This document shows positions 8,341 through 17,397 of a stretch of 64,000 nucleotides of DNA, piece after piece. The first letter of the stretch is position 1. Every line of letters begins with the position of its first letter. Source of the stretch: Nocardia terrae (GTDB lineage: Bacteria; Actinomycetota; Actinomycetes; Mycobacteriales; Mycobacteriaceae). The DNA lies in NCBI RefSeq assembly GCF_009760405.1, contig NZ_WRPP01000002.1:868001-932000 (forward strand). The letters are read 5' to 3'. Made by a program: the position numbers and the translations under genes. Under the pieces are notes generated by a model. It had not been told where the DNA came from. It was given only the letters and a program-made list of their open reading frames with translations, and searched no databases.

Positions 8341-9989
8341 CCGATCGGGCATGGCACGGAGTGACGGATCCGGCATGGCTGGGAGTGACGGATCGGGCAG
8401 GGCACGGCTTTGCGGTCATGGTGCGGGCGCGGTTGCGCGCCAATCGGATTTCGCTGGCGGTGATGACGGTCCTCATGGCCGTGTTCTGCGCGGCGTCACT
8501 GCAAACCTACGTGGTGGCGTTCCCCGCTGAGGCGACGCGCGCGGCGATGCTCGCGCCGCTGGTGAACAACGGGGCCTTGCGCGCGCTCTACGGCTACCCG
8601 TTCGACATCGGCGACCCGGCCGGATGGGTGGCCTGGCGCACCATGACCAGCGTCGGGCTGATCATGGCGGTGTGGGCGTCGATCATCACCGCGGGTGCGC
8701 TGCGCGGGGAAGAGGACGCGGGCCGCGGCGATCTGGTGCTGTCCGGCGCGCAGCCGCGCCGGCGATGGTTCGCCGCCGCGGTGACCGCGACGGTTCTGCA
8801 GGCCGGGGTGATCGGCGCGGTCTGCGTGAGCGCGCTGGCGGCCATCGGGATTCCGCAGCACCTGCTGACCCTCGCCAATGCGGGGGAGCTGGGGCTGCAA
8901 CTCGTCGCGCCCGCCTGGTTCTTCGCGGCGGTGGCGGCGCTGACCTCCCAACTGACGGCGACGGTGCGCGGCGCGCGGCTGCTGGCCGCGAGCGTGGTGG
9001 TCGTCGCGTTCGTGGTGCGCGCCCCCGCGGACATCGGCGACGGCATTCCGTGGCTGCGCTGGGTGACGCCGCTGGGCTGGTTCGAGGAACTGCGGCCCCC
9101 GGCCGCGCCGTCGCTTCCGGCGCTCACGGTGATCCTGGCGGGAACCATCGTGCTGCTCGGTGTTTCGATGCTGATGCTGGGGCGACGGGATATCGGTCGC
9201 GGCCTGCTCGAGGTGCGCGAGAGCCGTTCCCCGCGTCGCCTGCTGCTGGGGTCGCCCGCCCGGGCCGCGCTGCGCGAGGAAGCGCCGCAGCTGGTGTTCT
9301 GGTTCGCCGGAACGGCTCTGTACGCGCTGCTGATGGGCAGCCTGGTCAAGACCATGCTCGACTTCCTGCGCCGCACACCGATGTACACCCAGTTCTTCGG
9401 CAGCAAGCTGGCTGTCGACAGCTTCGTCGCCCTGCTGTTCTCCCTCATCCAGCTGCTGGCGGCGCTGCTGGCGGTGACGGTCATCGTGGCCGCCCGGGCC
9501 GAGGAGGCCACCGGCCGCCTGGATCTCGTGCTGGCGATGCCGCGCTCGCGGTCCGCGTGGCTGTCGGGGCGCGCCCTGCTGGCGCTGGGATCGGCGGCGG
9601 CGCTGACAGCGGTTGCGGCGGTGTGCATCTGGTCCGGTGCGGCGTTCACCGGCCAGTCCCTGGCCCCCGGGGCGCTCGTCACCGCGGCCGCCAACAGTCT
9701 GCCCCTGCTCGCGGTGGTCATCGGCGCGGCCGCCCTCGCCCTGGCCGTGGTCCCGCGCGCGGTGAGCTTCGTCCACGCTCTCGTCGTGGCCGCCTACCTG
9801 TGGGACACCTTGGGCACCACGCTGAAACTCCCGGAATGGGCGCTGCGCCCGTCACCGTTCCATGCCCTGGCCCGAATCCCCGTGCAACCCTTCGCGCCCA
9901 CCCCGGCCGCCACCGTGGCCGTCGTGGCCGCCGCACTGTTCACCGCGGCGCTGATCGTGTTCCGTCGCCGTGACCTGGCTGCTGCCTGA
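8337..9989 (+). CDS. Large ABC-2 exporter permease (polyketide-exporter type)
   Basis: 550 residues and about 12 predicted membrane helices in two similar halves, matching the size and layout of the single-chain permeases annotated as exporters of polyketide antibiotics. The N-terminus carries three in-frame copies of an 8-residue repeat (TDRAWHGV type) before the first basic segment VRARLRANR. If translation begins at ATG 8418 instead, the repeat would not be in the protein; the GTG 8337 overlap with the ATPase stop favours the longer form. With the ATPase it forms a full exporter. No antibiotic biosynthesis genes are nearby, so a lipid or stress-related cargo is equally possible. Confidence 0.85.
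   Translation: MTDRAWHGVTDPAWLGVTDRAGHGFAVMVRARLRANRISLAVMTVLMAVFCAASLQTYVVAFPAEATRAAMLAPLVNNGALRALYGYPFDIGDPAGWVAWRTMTSVGLIMAVWASIITAGALRGEEDAGRGDLVLSGAQPRRRWFAAAVTATVLQAGVIGAVCVSALAAIGIPQHLLTLANAGELGLQLVAPAWFFAAVAALTSQLTATVRGARLLAASVVVVAFVVRAPADIGDGIPWLRWVTPLGWFEELRPPAAPSLPALTVILAGTIVLLGVSMLMLGRRDIGRGLLEVRESRSPRRLLLGSPARAALREEAPQLVFWFAGTALYALLMGSLVKTMLDFLRRTPMYTQFFGSKLAVDSFVALLFSLIQLLAALLAVTVIVAARAEEATGRLDLVLAMPRSRSAWLSGRALLALGSAAALTAVAAVCIWSGAAFTGQSLAPGALVTAAANSLPLLAVVIGAAALALAVVPRAVSFVHALVVAAYLWDTLGTTLKLPEWALRPSPFHALARIPVQPFAPTPAATVAVVAAALFTAALIVFRRRDLAAA
8338..8409 (+). repeat. Three imperfect 24-nt tandem repeats at the permease start
   Basis: Units at 8338-8361, 8362-8385 and 8386-8409 begin TGACCGATCGGGCATGG, TGACGGATCCGGCATGG and TGACGGATCGGGCAGGG. 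The length keeps the reading frame, giving three similar octapeptides at the N-terminus. Confidence 0.85.
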
Positions 9990-10020
9990 CTTCGGCGGCA
10001 GCCTCGAAATTCCGTGTGCT

Positions 10021-11046
10021 TCAGCGTCGGTGATCGGTGGTCTCCGGGTGCGAGGAAACGGTGAAGATGTCGTCCACCGCACGCCGCGGAGTCCGCGGGC
10101 GCTGCTCGTCCTGCGGCGCGATGCCGACGCGGATCACTACCTGGGGCAGGATGCGGTGGGGGAGCAGGTCGGCGAGGGCGCGGCGGGCGGCGGGCAGTTC
10201 GGTGATGTGGGTGAGGGCGCAGGTCGCGAGTCCGCGGGCGGTGCATTCGAGCAGCACGGTCGACAGCGCCTCGCCGGCGTGCAGCCAGCGCAGCACGGAG
10301 TCGTCGTGGGTGCCCAGCACCACCAGCCGTGACGCGTCGGTGAGTCCGGCCCGGCGTCCGGTGTCCGGCACGGCGGGGAAGGCGCGGGCGACGCCGACCC
10401 GAGCGGTTTCGGCCTCCGATGTGAGGGCAGTGGCGGGGAGGCCCTCGTCGGCTTCGGGAATGCCGGTCCACCAGTCCAATTCGTCCCGGTACATGGGGTC
10501 GTAGCGGCGGGCGGCGGTGGCTTTGCGCGACAGTTCGACCAGGCACATGCGGCCGTTGCCGTTCAGGACGTCGAAGGCGACGTCGTGCGGGGCGACCAGG
10601 TGGCGCAGGACCGGTGCGAGCTCGCTCCAGCCGCCGGGTTCGCGCAGGGGAAGTCGATCGGTGTAGCGCAGTTCGATGGCCCGCGCCTGCGCCGCCGAGG
10701 CCGCCGGAGGATCGGGCCACGGGTGGAATCGGAGGGTGGCCAGGTGGTCGGGACGGTCCGGATCGGGTAGTCGCACGGCGTCGGTGCGCCAGCCGCGCGC
10801 GGCGAACGCGACGCGCATATGGTGCAGTGCGGCACCGCAACTCATCGCCCACTGGCGGCCGTGCGGGTCGGTGGCGTACAGCCGCAGGCCGTTGTCGCCG
10901 TAGAGGTGCAGGCGGGCGCCGTCGAACACCCACCGCCACGGTTGGGTGTTGTGCACCGACGGCGCGCGGGCCGCGAGCCGCACGGCCGCGCGCAGGGTCT
11001 CGTCGTCCGGGATCGTGAGGGCCGTGTCGTGTTCGCTGGTGGTCAT
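10021..11046 (-). CDS. Acg-family nitroreductase-like protein (first copy)
   Basis: 341 residues. It has the Acg (Rv2032/Rv3127/Rv3131) signature ARAPSVHNTQPWRW near the N-terminus, then GRQWAMSCGAALHH and the C-terminal TGLATCALTH-type segment (here RGLATCALTHITELP). The family has an FMN-binding nitroreductase fold, but the M. tuberculosis member lacks classic nitroreductase activity; storing or sequestering flavin has been suggested. The start is ATG 11046 by family length; GTG 11076 is an alternative, and neither has a strong ribosome site. The promoter region is shared with the divergent GH65 gene. A second copy lies at 52705. Confidence 0.9.
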   Translation of the reverse strand: MTTSEHDTALTIPDDETLRAAVRLAARAPSVHNTQPWRWVFDGARLHLYGDNGLRLYATDPHGRQWAMSCGAALHHMRVAFAARGWRTDAVRLPDPDRPDHLATLRFHPWPDPPAASAAQARAIELRYTDRLPLREPGGWSELAPVLRHLVAPHDVAFDVLNGNGRMCLVELSRKATAARRYDPMYRDELDWWTGIPEADEGLPATALTSEAETARVGVARAFPAVPDTGRRAGLTDASRLVVLGTHDDSVLRWLHAGEALSTVLLECTARGLATCALTHITELPAARRALADLLPHRILPQVVIRVGIAPQDEQRPRTPRRAVDDIFTVSSHPETTDHRR

Positions 11047-11080
11047 ACCGTGAGTCTGAGCAGCCGCGGACCGCACCGGT

Positions 11081-11117
11081 ACCGTCCTTGCGCCCGCGCC
11101 GGAGGGCCGATGGTCAC
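11081..11117. promoter_or_regulatory. Candidate DosR boxes between Acg1 and GH65 genes
   Basis: GGGCCGATGGTCAC at 11104-11117 fits about 10 of 14 consensus positions. ACCGTCCTTGCGCCCG at 11081-11096 is a looser match but resembles the site at 21755. The pair sits 35 bp before Acg1 and 120 bp before GH65. Confidence 0.45.
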
Positions 11118-11238
11118 ATTCGGTATGGCGCGGGCACTTGGGTACCCGTGGTGTGGGCCGATCGTCCCTGGTGCGCGACGCCTTGTCGGCGCACAGTGGT
11201 CATGCAGGCGTTCGGGGCTCTGGAGAGGTGCGCGGAAC

Positions 11239-13371
11239 ATGGAGAGCGACGGCGTTCGGACCGCACCCGAGGACACCGTGGCGAGCGCCGCTGCGGCGAT
11301 GGATCGCGCCGGCGGCAGCCGATGGCGGATCACCGGCAATCCGTTGCGCCACGGCGTCTCCGATGTCACCGTCTACACGATCGGTTCCGGCGGTGTGGCC
11401 GCTCGCGGCATTCTCGAAGAGGCCGAGTGGATTTCGGGCCCGGAGGTACTGGTCGCAGGGGTCTACACCGGAGATGGTCCGGAGCAGGAACTGCTGGCCG
11501 CACCCGGTTGGACTCGGATCGAAACGACCTCGCCGCTGCCGGCCACCGAACGGTTCCTGGACCTGTCCGACGGCGTGCTCTACCGGTCGGACGCGGCGAG
11601 GGAATTTCGGAGCCTCCGATTCGCCTGTGCGGAACGGCCCGGTGTCCTGGCGATGCGGATCGAGGTGGCGGGGAACCGGCTGGCCGCCGCGCAACCGCTG
11701 CTGGTGACCGATACCGGCCAGACGACGTCCGTCACGGACCTCCCGCCGGTGACGTCGTTGCCCGGCGATGTCGAAACACACTGTGTACGGGTCGAATCCG
11801 AGTCGGGCGGGGCCGTCGTGGTCGCGGCCGCGCAGCGGCGCACACAGCATGGCGGCCTGGACCGCATCGCGGTCTACGTCGGCGACGACGCGGGGCGCAC
11901 CGCCGCCGAGCGGGCGCGGTCCGCACTGGCCCGTGCGTGGGACCGGGGGATCGATCGACTGCTCGCCGATCACCGCGCGAGCTGGGCGCGGCGCTGGTCC
12001 ATCGTCGGCATCGACCTGCCCGGCGATCCGGAAACCGAACTCGCCGTGCGCTTCGCGTTGTTCCAGCTGTGGTCGAACGCCGGCATGCACGGTGAGTCCG
12101 CGGTCGGGGCCCGGGGCATCTCGGGATCCGGGTATCGCGGCCACGTGTTCTGGGACGCCGATGCCTTCGTGCTGCCCGCCATGGTCAGCATCGATCCGGA
12201 GGCCGCCGAGGCGATGGTGGCCTACCGGCTGCGGCGGCTCGAACCCGCTCGGCAGCGGGCCCGCGAGCAGGGCTGCGGTGGCGCTCGCTTCCCCTGGGAG
12301 TCGGCCGCCGACGGCGTCGATGTCACGCCCCGCACCGGATTCCTCGGTGGCGCACCGGTTCCCATCCTGACCGGTACCCGCGAGGAGCACATCACCGCCG
12401 ATGTCGCCTGGGGTGCGGACCATTACGCCGAATGGACCGGACGCACCGACTATCTCCGCACCACCGCACGCGATCTGGTGGTCGAGACCGCGCGGTACTG
12501 GGCAGCGCGCGTGCGGATCGACGCGCGCGGCCGGGCCCATCTCGACCAGATGATCGGACCCGATGAATACCACGAATCGGTCGACGACAACGCCTTCACC
12601 AATGTGATGGCGCGCTGGAACCTGCGCCGTGCCGCCCGCCTCCATCCCGAAAACCCCGGCGAGGAGCGCGAATTCACGGCCTGGCGCGACCTGGCCGAAC
12701 GGCTCGTCGACCAGCTGGGCCCCGACGGCCGCTACGAACAGTTCAACGGATACTTCGGACTGGAACCGCTGCTGGCCGCCGAGCTCGGCCACCCTACCGT
12801 CGCCGCCGACGTGCTGCTCGGGCAGGCTCGCGTCGCCGGTTCCCAGCTGATCAAGCAACCCGATGTGCTGATGCTGCACCACCTCGTGCCCGAGGAGGTG
12901 GCCCCGGGATCGCTGATCCCCAACCTGGACTATTACGCGCCGCGCACCGTGCACGGTTCGTCGCTGTCGCCCGCGGTGATGGCGGCCCTGCTGGCGCGGG
13001 CGGGACGCGCGGACGCGGCACTGCCGATGCTGGGTCCGGCGCTGCGGCTGGACCTCGACGACCGCTCCGGCAACACCGCCTCGGGATTGCACCTGGCGAC
13101 CATGGGCGGCGTGTGGCAGGCGATGCTCGCCGGATTCGCCGGGGTCCGGGTCCACGGCGGTGTGCTGAGCATTCGTCCCGTGCTCCCCGAACGATGGCCC
13201 GGACTCGGTTTGGCGTTCCGATGCCTGGGGCGCTGTGTGCGCGTTGACATCACCCGCGCGGGCGTCGCCCTGCGCGTCGACGGACCGCTGACGGTGGCGG
13301 TGGGAAATCGGCCGGCTCGGTCGGTGTCCGGCGAATCCTGGTGGCCCGCGAACGAGGAAGGGAAATCGTGA
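11239..13371 (+). CDS. GH65 glycoside phosphorylase/hydrolase
   Basis: 710 residues of glycoside hydrolase family 65 (trehalose, maltose and kojibiose phosphorylases). The general-acid motif GPDEYHE (Glu443), KQPDV (539-543) and HGSSLS (572-577, phosphate site in the phosphorylases) are intact, as is FWDAD (304-308). Order: N-terminal beta-sandwich, linker, (alpha/alpha)6 barrel, short C-terminal beta-sheet. There is no fused beta-phosphoglucomutase. The ATG at 11239 has GGAGAGG upstream; the frame is open far upstream but without support. A phosphorylase would release sugar 1-phosphate from an alpha-glucoside without ATP, useful when energy is short. The exact disaccharide is not readable. 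The next gene overlaps its stop. Confidence 0.88.
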   Translation: MESDGVRTAPEDTVASAAAAMDRAGGSRWRITGNPLRHGVSDVTVYTIGSGGVAARGILEEAEWISGPEVLVAGVYTGDGPEQELLAAPGWTRIETTSPLPATERFLDLSDGVLYRSDAAREFRSLRFACAERPGVLAMRIEVAGNRLAAAQPLLVTDTGQTTSVTDLPPVTSLPGDVETHCVRVESESGGAVVVAAAQRRTQHGGLDRIAVYVGDDAGRTAAERARSALARAWDRGIDRLLADHRASWARRWSIVGIDLPGDPETELAVRFALFQLWSNAGMHGESAVGARGISGSGYRGHVFWDADAFVLPAMVSIDPEAAEAMVAYRLRRLEPARQRAREQGCGGARFPWESAADGVDVTPRTGFLGGAPVPILTGTREEHITADVAWGADHYAEWTGRTDYLRTTARDLVVETARYWAARVRIDARGRAHLDQMIGPDEYHESVDDNAFTNVMARWNLRRAARLHPENPGEEREFTAWRDLAERLVDQLGPDGRYEQFNGYFGLEPLLAAELGHPTVAADVLLGQARVAGSQLIKQPDVLMLHHLVPEEVAPGSLIPNLDYYAPRTVHGSSLSPAVMAALLARAGRADAALPMLGPALRLDLDDRSGNTASGLHLATMGGVWQAMLAGFAGVRVHGGVLSIRPVLPERWPGLGLAFRCLGRCVRVDITRAGVALRVDGPLTVAVGNRPARSVSGESWWPANEEGKS

Positions 13372-14015
13372 ACGACATTCTGGTCCGTCCGTCGGAGCCC
13401 GCCCTGGCGGTCGCCGCGGCATTGGCGAAAGTGACCGGCGCACAGGTGGATTCCGTGCCCGCCGAGATCTCCGGCGCGGAATTCGCCCGCGCGCTCGAAG
13501 GTCCGGACGTCGCGCTGGGCGTGATGGCGCGCGCCCAGGGACCGTGGGAGATCGTGCAGCGCTCGCCCGTGCCCCTGGTGGTGGTCCCGCCCGAGACGGC
13601 CGCCGACTATGTCCTCGAGCGGGTGCTGGTGCCCTTGGACGGCACCGAGGAATCCGCGCACGCGATCGGGGAGACCGTGCGGCTGTTCTCCGCGGCGGGG
13701 ATCGAGATCAGCGTGCTGCACGTGTTCGACGCGAACACCGCTCCCGCGCACTGGGATCAGGCCGCGCACGCCCGCTCGGCCTGGGAGAACGAATTCCGGG
13801 CCCGCGTGTGCGCCCCCTACCTGCCCTCGACGGTCAGCACGGTCACCCTGCGCAGCGGCGCGCCCGAGGAGAGCATCCTCGACAGCGCCGCCCGAGCCGA
13901 CATGATCGTGCTGGGCTGGTCGCAACGACTGCTGCCCGGTCGCGCGCGGATCGTTCGCCACATCCTGGCCGAGGCGAAGGTGCCGGTCCTGCTGACACCG
14001 GTCCGTCACGGCTGA
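13368..14015 (+). CDS. USP-like protein with degenerate first half
   Basis: 215 residues starting at GTG 13368, overlapping the GH65 stop by 4 bp and preceded by GAGGAAGGG. The C-terminal half (from about LERVLVPLDGTEES) is a UspA fold ending in KVPVLLTPV; the N-terminal half keeps only the last part of a USP fold. The ATP signature is missing (GWSQRLLPGRARIV), so it is probably a non-ATP-binding type. Coupling to GH65 suggests a linked role. Confidence 0.8.
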   Translation: MNDILVRPSEPALAVAAALAKVTGAQVDSVPAEISGAEFARALEGPDVALGVMARAQGPWEIVQRSPVPLVVVPPETAADYVLERVLVPLDGTEESAHAIGETVRLFSAAGIEISVLHVFDANTAPAHWDQAAHARSAWENEFRARVCAPYLPSTVSTVTLRSGAPEESILDSAARADMIVLGWSQRLLPGRARIVRHILAEAKVPVLLTPVRHG

Positions 14016-14045
14016 GAACACCGCTGCCGCAGCCTGTTCGGCCGC

Positions 14046-15620
14046 TCAGCGCGGCAGGGCCGCGCGCACGCTGCGGGCGATCCAGCCGCCGCCGGCGATC
14101 TCGGCCACCGCGGGCAGCCACTCGTGTGGCCGTGGCGGGGTGACCGTGGTGGTGAGCTGATCGAGCACGCTGCGCCGGCGCAGGGTGTCGGCGAGTTCGA
14201 GCACCATATCGGGCAGATCCAGGGCCAGGCCGAGGTAGTCGATGCGCTGTTCGGTCCACATGCCCCACAGATTGCGCGGTGTCGGCAGCAGCGCCAGCAG
14301 CAGCTGCGGCAGCAGCGGCCGGAACAGCACCGACAGGTCCAGATCGGGCCGGACCACTCGCGCCGAGGACTCCAGGGTGATCAACGCGCGGCACAGCAGC
14401 ATGAGCTCACGCGGGAACACGATGCCGAAGGCGCCGCCCAGCCCCAGATCGCGCAGCAGCAATTGCGCGGCGGTCATCCCGGTTTCGGCCTCGTACCAGT
14501 CTTCGACGAGCTCGGCCACGGCGTCGCGGAACCCGTGCGGGTCCGCGCCCGGGCGCAAGGTGGACATGCGCAGCAGCGCGGTGCCGACCGCGTTGTAGTC
14601 GCCGCTGATGAGCGCCAGCAGCATCAGGCCCATGCGCCGCCGCTGCGCGCGATCGAGGCGTCCGAACATGCCGAAATCGAGCAGGCAGATCCGATTTCGC
14701 GGCAGCAGCAGAATATTGCCGGGATGCGGGTCGGCGTGGAAGAGCCCGTCGGTGAACAGCTGACGCACCATCCAGCTCGCGCCCGCGGCCAGCACGCGCT
14801 CCGGATCGATACCGGCGGCGATCAGTTCGTCCGCCGGAGCGGGCGGCATCCCGTCGATGAGATCGGTGGTCAGCACCCGGGACGTGCTCAGGCCGCGGTG
14901 CACCGCCGGGACGACCAGCCGCGCGTCCGGTGCGGCATTGCGCCGCACCTGCTCGGAAACCGTTGCCTCCCGGCGGAAGTCGAGTTCGCGGGAGGTGTAG
15001 GTGGTGAGCTCGTCGACGGCCTCGGTGGGGCGGAAGGCCATGGCTCCGGGCCGGTGGGCTTCCACCTTGGCCGCCGCCCAGCGCAGCAGCGCGAGATCGC
15101 GGGAGACCAGTTGGGCCACATCCGGGCGTTGCACCTTCACCGCCACGGCGCGGCCGTCACGCAGCACGGCGCGGTGTACCTGCGACAGCGAGGCAGCGGC
15201 GAAGGGCTCGGGTTCGAAATCGGCGAACAGGCGGTTCAAGGGTGCGCCCAGCTCGGATTCGACGATGCCGCGGGCGGTGGCGGCGTCGAACGGCAGCGCA
15301 TGGGTGTGCAGTCGCTGTAGTGCCTGGGCGTAGGGCAGCGGCAGATAGTCGGGTCGCAGCGCCAGCATCTGCCCGGCCTTGACGAAGGTGGGGCCGAGCT
15401 GTTCGAGCACCTCCCGAATCCGGTCCGGCAGCGGTCTTTCCAGCGCGCGGTGATACTCGCATTGGCTGAACCCGGCCGCACAGTGCAGGCGGCAGCGCAG
15501 CGAACCGCATTCGCGCACCGCGAGAGCGTCGCTCAGCCACTGTGTTTCATTGGTCCACAGCACGCGGGTGATCTGCGATATCCGCGACGCTCGGGCACGG
15601 TAGCCGACGCGGGAGGTCAT
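14046..15620 (-). CDS. AarF/UbiB/ABC1-family atypical kinase
   Basis: 524 residues. Hallmarks of the family: KxGQ motif VKAGQML (80-86), the Ala-rich loop AAASLSQVH (141-149) in place of a P-loop, catalytic-fold VKVQRP (Lys162), HADPHPGNI and DFGMFGRLD. Two hydrophobic segments at the C-terminus suggest membrane association. ATG 15620 has GAGGTG upstream. Members support quinone or lipid metabolism as ATPases; which lipid is unknown here. The gene lies 13 bp behind pspAB and may be the last member of the psp transcript. The N-terminal Cys-rich stretch (CGSLRCRLHCAAGFSQC) is unusual for the family. Confidence 0.88.
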   Translation of the reverse strand: MTSRVGYRARASRISQITRVLWTNETQWLSDALAVRECGSLRCRLHCAAGFSQCEYHRALERPLPDRIREVLEQLGPTFVKAGQMLALRPDYLPLPYAQALQRLHTHALPFDAATARGIVESELGAPLNRLFADFEPEPFAAASLSQVHRAVLRDGRAVAVKVQRPDVAQLVSRDLALLRWAAAKVEAHRPGAMAFRPTEAVDELTTYTSRELDFRREATVSEQVRRNAAPDARLVVPAVHRGLSTSRVLTTDLIDGMPPAPADELIAAGIDPERVLAAGASWMVRQLFTDGLFHADPHPGNILLLPRNRICLLDFGMFGRLDRAQRRRMGLMLLALISGDYNAVGTALLRMSTLRPGADPHGFRDAVAELVEDWYEAETGMTAAQLLLRDLGLGGAFGIVFPRELMLLCRALITLESSARVVRPDLDLSVLFRPLLPQLLLALLPTPRNLWGMWTEQRIDYLGLALDLPDMVLELADTLRRRSVLDQLTTTVTPPRPHEWLPAVAEIAGGGWIARSVRAALPR

Positions 15621-15633
15621 GGGCACCTCGGGT

Positions 15634-16212
15634 TCAGGGGACGGGCGCGTTCCAGAGCGGGAACCAGCGCTCGAGTTCGGGTTCGATGGGCAGTTCCGCG
15701 GACAGTGCCGCGCGGGCACGCAGTTCGAGCGTCGTGTCGCGGCGGTGGTCGTCGAGGGGCGCGAACGGGTAGAAGGTCCCGCGTTTGAACAGGTACACCA
15801 GTCCGAGTCGATGGCCGGGGCCGCCGTCGTCGCCGGTGAATCCGAGGACGGTGCACAGCAGCAGCGCTCCGAATCCGTTGTCGGACAGGGTGGTGTTGAT
15901 CGCGTGCAGGGCGGTCACCAGCGCCGGGAGATCGGCGATCTCCTGGTGGCAGACGATCCAGGTGAAGCCGTACTCGTCGCGCGTGGTCCGGACGGTGATG
16001 TCCGCCTCCAGGTGCAGCAGCGCCAGGATGTCGTCGCGGGTGTGCCGCGCGCCGGCGCCCTCGGCGGCCCGGAAGCAGACCGCCCCGGTGCCGGTGGCGT
16101 GCACCGCGAGCGCGGCCTGCAGGGTGTAGGCCGCGGGCGGAACGGTGAACAGGACATCGAGATTGGGCGGTACCGGCCGGGTGCGGCCCAGGAGGGTGTC
16201 GAGGAATCCCAT
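15634..16212 (-). CDS. PspA-associated protein PspAB
   Basis: 192 residues beginning MGFLDTLLGRTRPV, the usual opening of PspAB. No membrane segment is seen. The gene always occurs with pspA, pspAA and an HtpX-type protease in actinobacteria, as here. Its biochemical role is not established; membrane-stress handling is inferred from context. It starts 3 bp after the htpX stop. Confidence 0.85.
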   Translation of the reverse strand: MGFLDTLLGRTRPVPPNLDVLFTVPPAAYTLQAALAVHATGTGAVCFRAAEGAGARHTRDDILALLHLEADITVRTTRDEYGFTWIVCHQEIADLPALVTALHAINTTLSDNGFGALLLCTVLGFTGDDGGPGHRLGLVYLFKRGTFYPFAPLDDHRRDTTLELRARAALSAELPIEPELERWFPLWNAPVP

Positions 16213-16215
16213 CGC

Positions 16216-17115
16216 TCACGCCTCGAGTTCGATGGCCAGCTCGGCGAGCTGGTCCAGGCGGCGTTCCAGGGTGGGGTGGGTGGACAGCAGCGCCGACAGG
16301 CCCGCGCCCGCGCCGAAGGCGGGCACCACGAAGAACGCGTTGAACGGCTGTTCGGCCCGCAGATCCCGGCTCGGAATGCGGGCGATGTCGCCGCTGATCG
16401 AGACCAGGGCCGAGGCCAGGTCGGAGGGGCGTCCGGTGAGGATCGCCCCGGCCCGGTCGGCGGCCAGTTCCCGGTAGCGCGACAGTGCCCGGATGAGCAG
16501 ATAGCTGACGGCGTAGACCAGAGCCGAGACCGCCATCACCGCGAGCACGACGGGAAACCCTCCGCCGCCGCGCCGATCCCGGCCGCCGAACATCGACGAG
16601 TACATGGTGAACCGCGCGACCAGCCCGGCGAGCACGCCCAGGAACGACGCCGTGGTCATGACCACCACGTCGCGGTGTGCGACATGGGAAAGCTCGTGTG
16701 CGAGAACGCCGTCCAGCTCCTCCGGGGACAGCCGCCGCAGCAGTCCGGTGGTCACGCACACCACCGCCCGGCTCTGGCTGCGTCCGGTGGCGAAGGCATT
16801 GGGCATGTCCAGATCGGCGACGGCGACCCGCGGTGCGGGCATGTCCGCCAGCGCGCACAGCCGCTCCACGACGGCGTAGAGGCGGGGCTCCTCCTCGCGG
16901 GTGACGACGCGGGCGCGCAAGGCGTACAGCGCGATTCGGTCGGAGAACCAGAACTGCGCCCACACCAGCGCCCCCACGATGACCACGATGACGACCATGG
17001 ACTTGATCAGCGCCACCAGCGCGGCGATGAACGCGACGTAGACCAGGCCGAGCAGGAACACCGTCAACGCCATGCGCGCGGTGAGCTCATGATCGGGTCG
17101 GAATCGGTTGCGCAC
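16216..17115 (-). CDS. htpX: HtpX-type M48 membrane zinc protease
   Basis: 299 residues starting at GTG. Two membrane helices near the N-terminus (15-55), the zinc site HELSH (His140, Glu141, His144) and the third-ligand segment YRELAADRAG after another pair of helices. HtpX degrades damaged membrane proteins at the cytoplasmic face. It lies between pspAA (3-bp gap) and pspAB in a tight operon. Confidence 0.93.
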   Translation of the reverse strand: MRNRFRPDHELTARMALTVFLLGLVYVAFIAALVALIKSMVVIVVIVGALVWAQFWFSDRIALYALRARVVTREEEPRLYAVVERLCALADMPAPRVAVADLDMPNAFATGRSQSRAVVCVTTGLLRRLSPEELDGVLAHELSHVAHRDVVVMTTASFLGVLAGLVARFTMYSSMFGGRDRRGGGGFPVVLAVMAVSALVYAVSYLLIRALSRYRELAADRAGAILTGRPSDLASALVSISGDIARIPSRDLRAEQPFNAFFVVPAFGAGAGLSALLSTHPTLERRLDQLAELAIELEA

Positions 17116-17118
17116 GAC

Positions 17119-17397
17119 TCACCCCGGAATGAGGCCGTCGCCGCGCAGCATCGCGCGCACGTCGGACGCGGGCGTGTCCGGGCCCGGCAGCACCAGATCC
17201 GAGGCGACCACCAACTCCGGGTTCAGCCGGACGCCGAATCCGCGCACGGCCGAGAGCAACTGGTCCAGGCTCAGCTCGTAGCCGCTCTCGTCGTCGGCCT
17301 CGAGGGCCAGCATGAGCTGGTCGTCGAGGTCGTTCAGATAGTCCAATCGGTCGTCGTCGAGGATGTACTGGTCCTCACCGAGGATTCGGATGATCAT
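17119..17397 (-). CDS. PspA-associated protein PspAA
   Basis: 92 acidic residues beginning MIIRILGEDQYIL, the typical PspAA start. Rich in Asp/Glu with no membrane segment. Its ATG overlaps the pspA stop (ATGA), indicating coupled translation. It is known by association with PspA; the function is not settled. Confidence 0.88.
   Translation of the reverse strand: MIIRILGEDQYILDDDRLDYLNDLDDQLMLALEADDESGYELSLDQLLSAVRGFGVRLNPELVVASDLVLPGPDTPASDVRAMLRGDGLIPG

Noticed and set aside
10819..11238. Upstream extension of the GH65 frame
   Set aside because: It overlaps the divergent Acg1 gene and the boxed promoter; ATG 11239 has a ribosome site.
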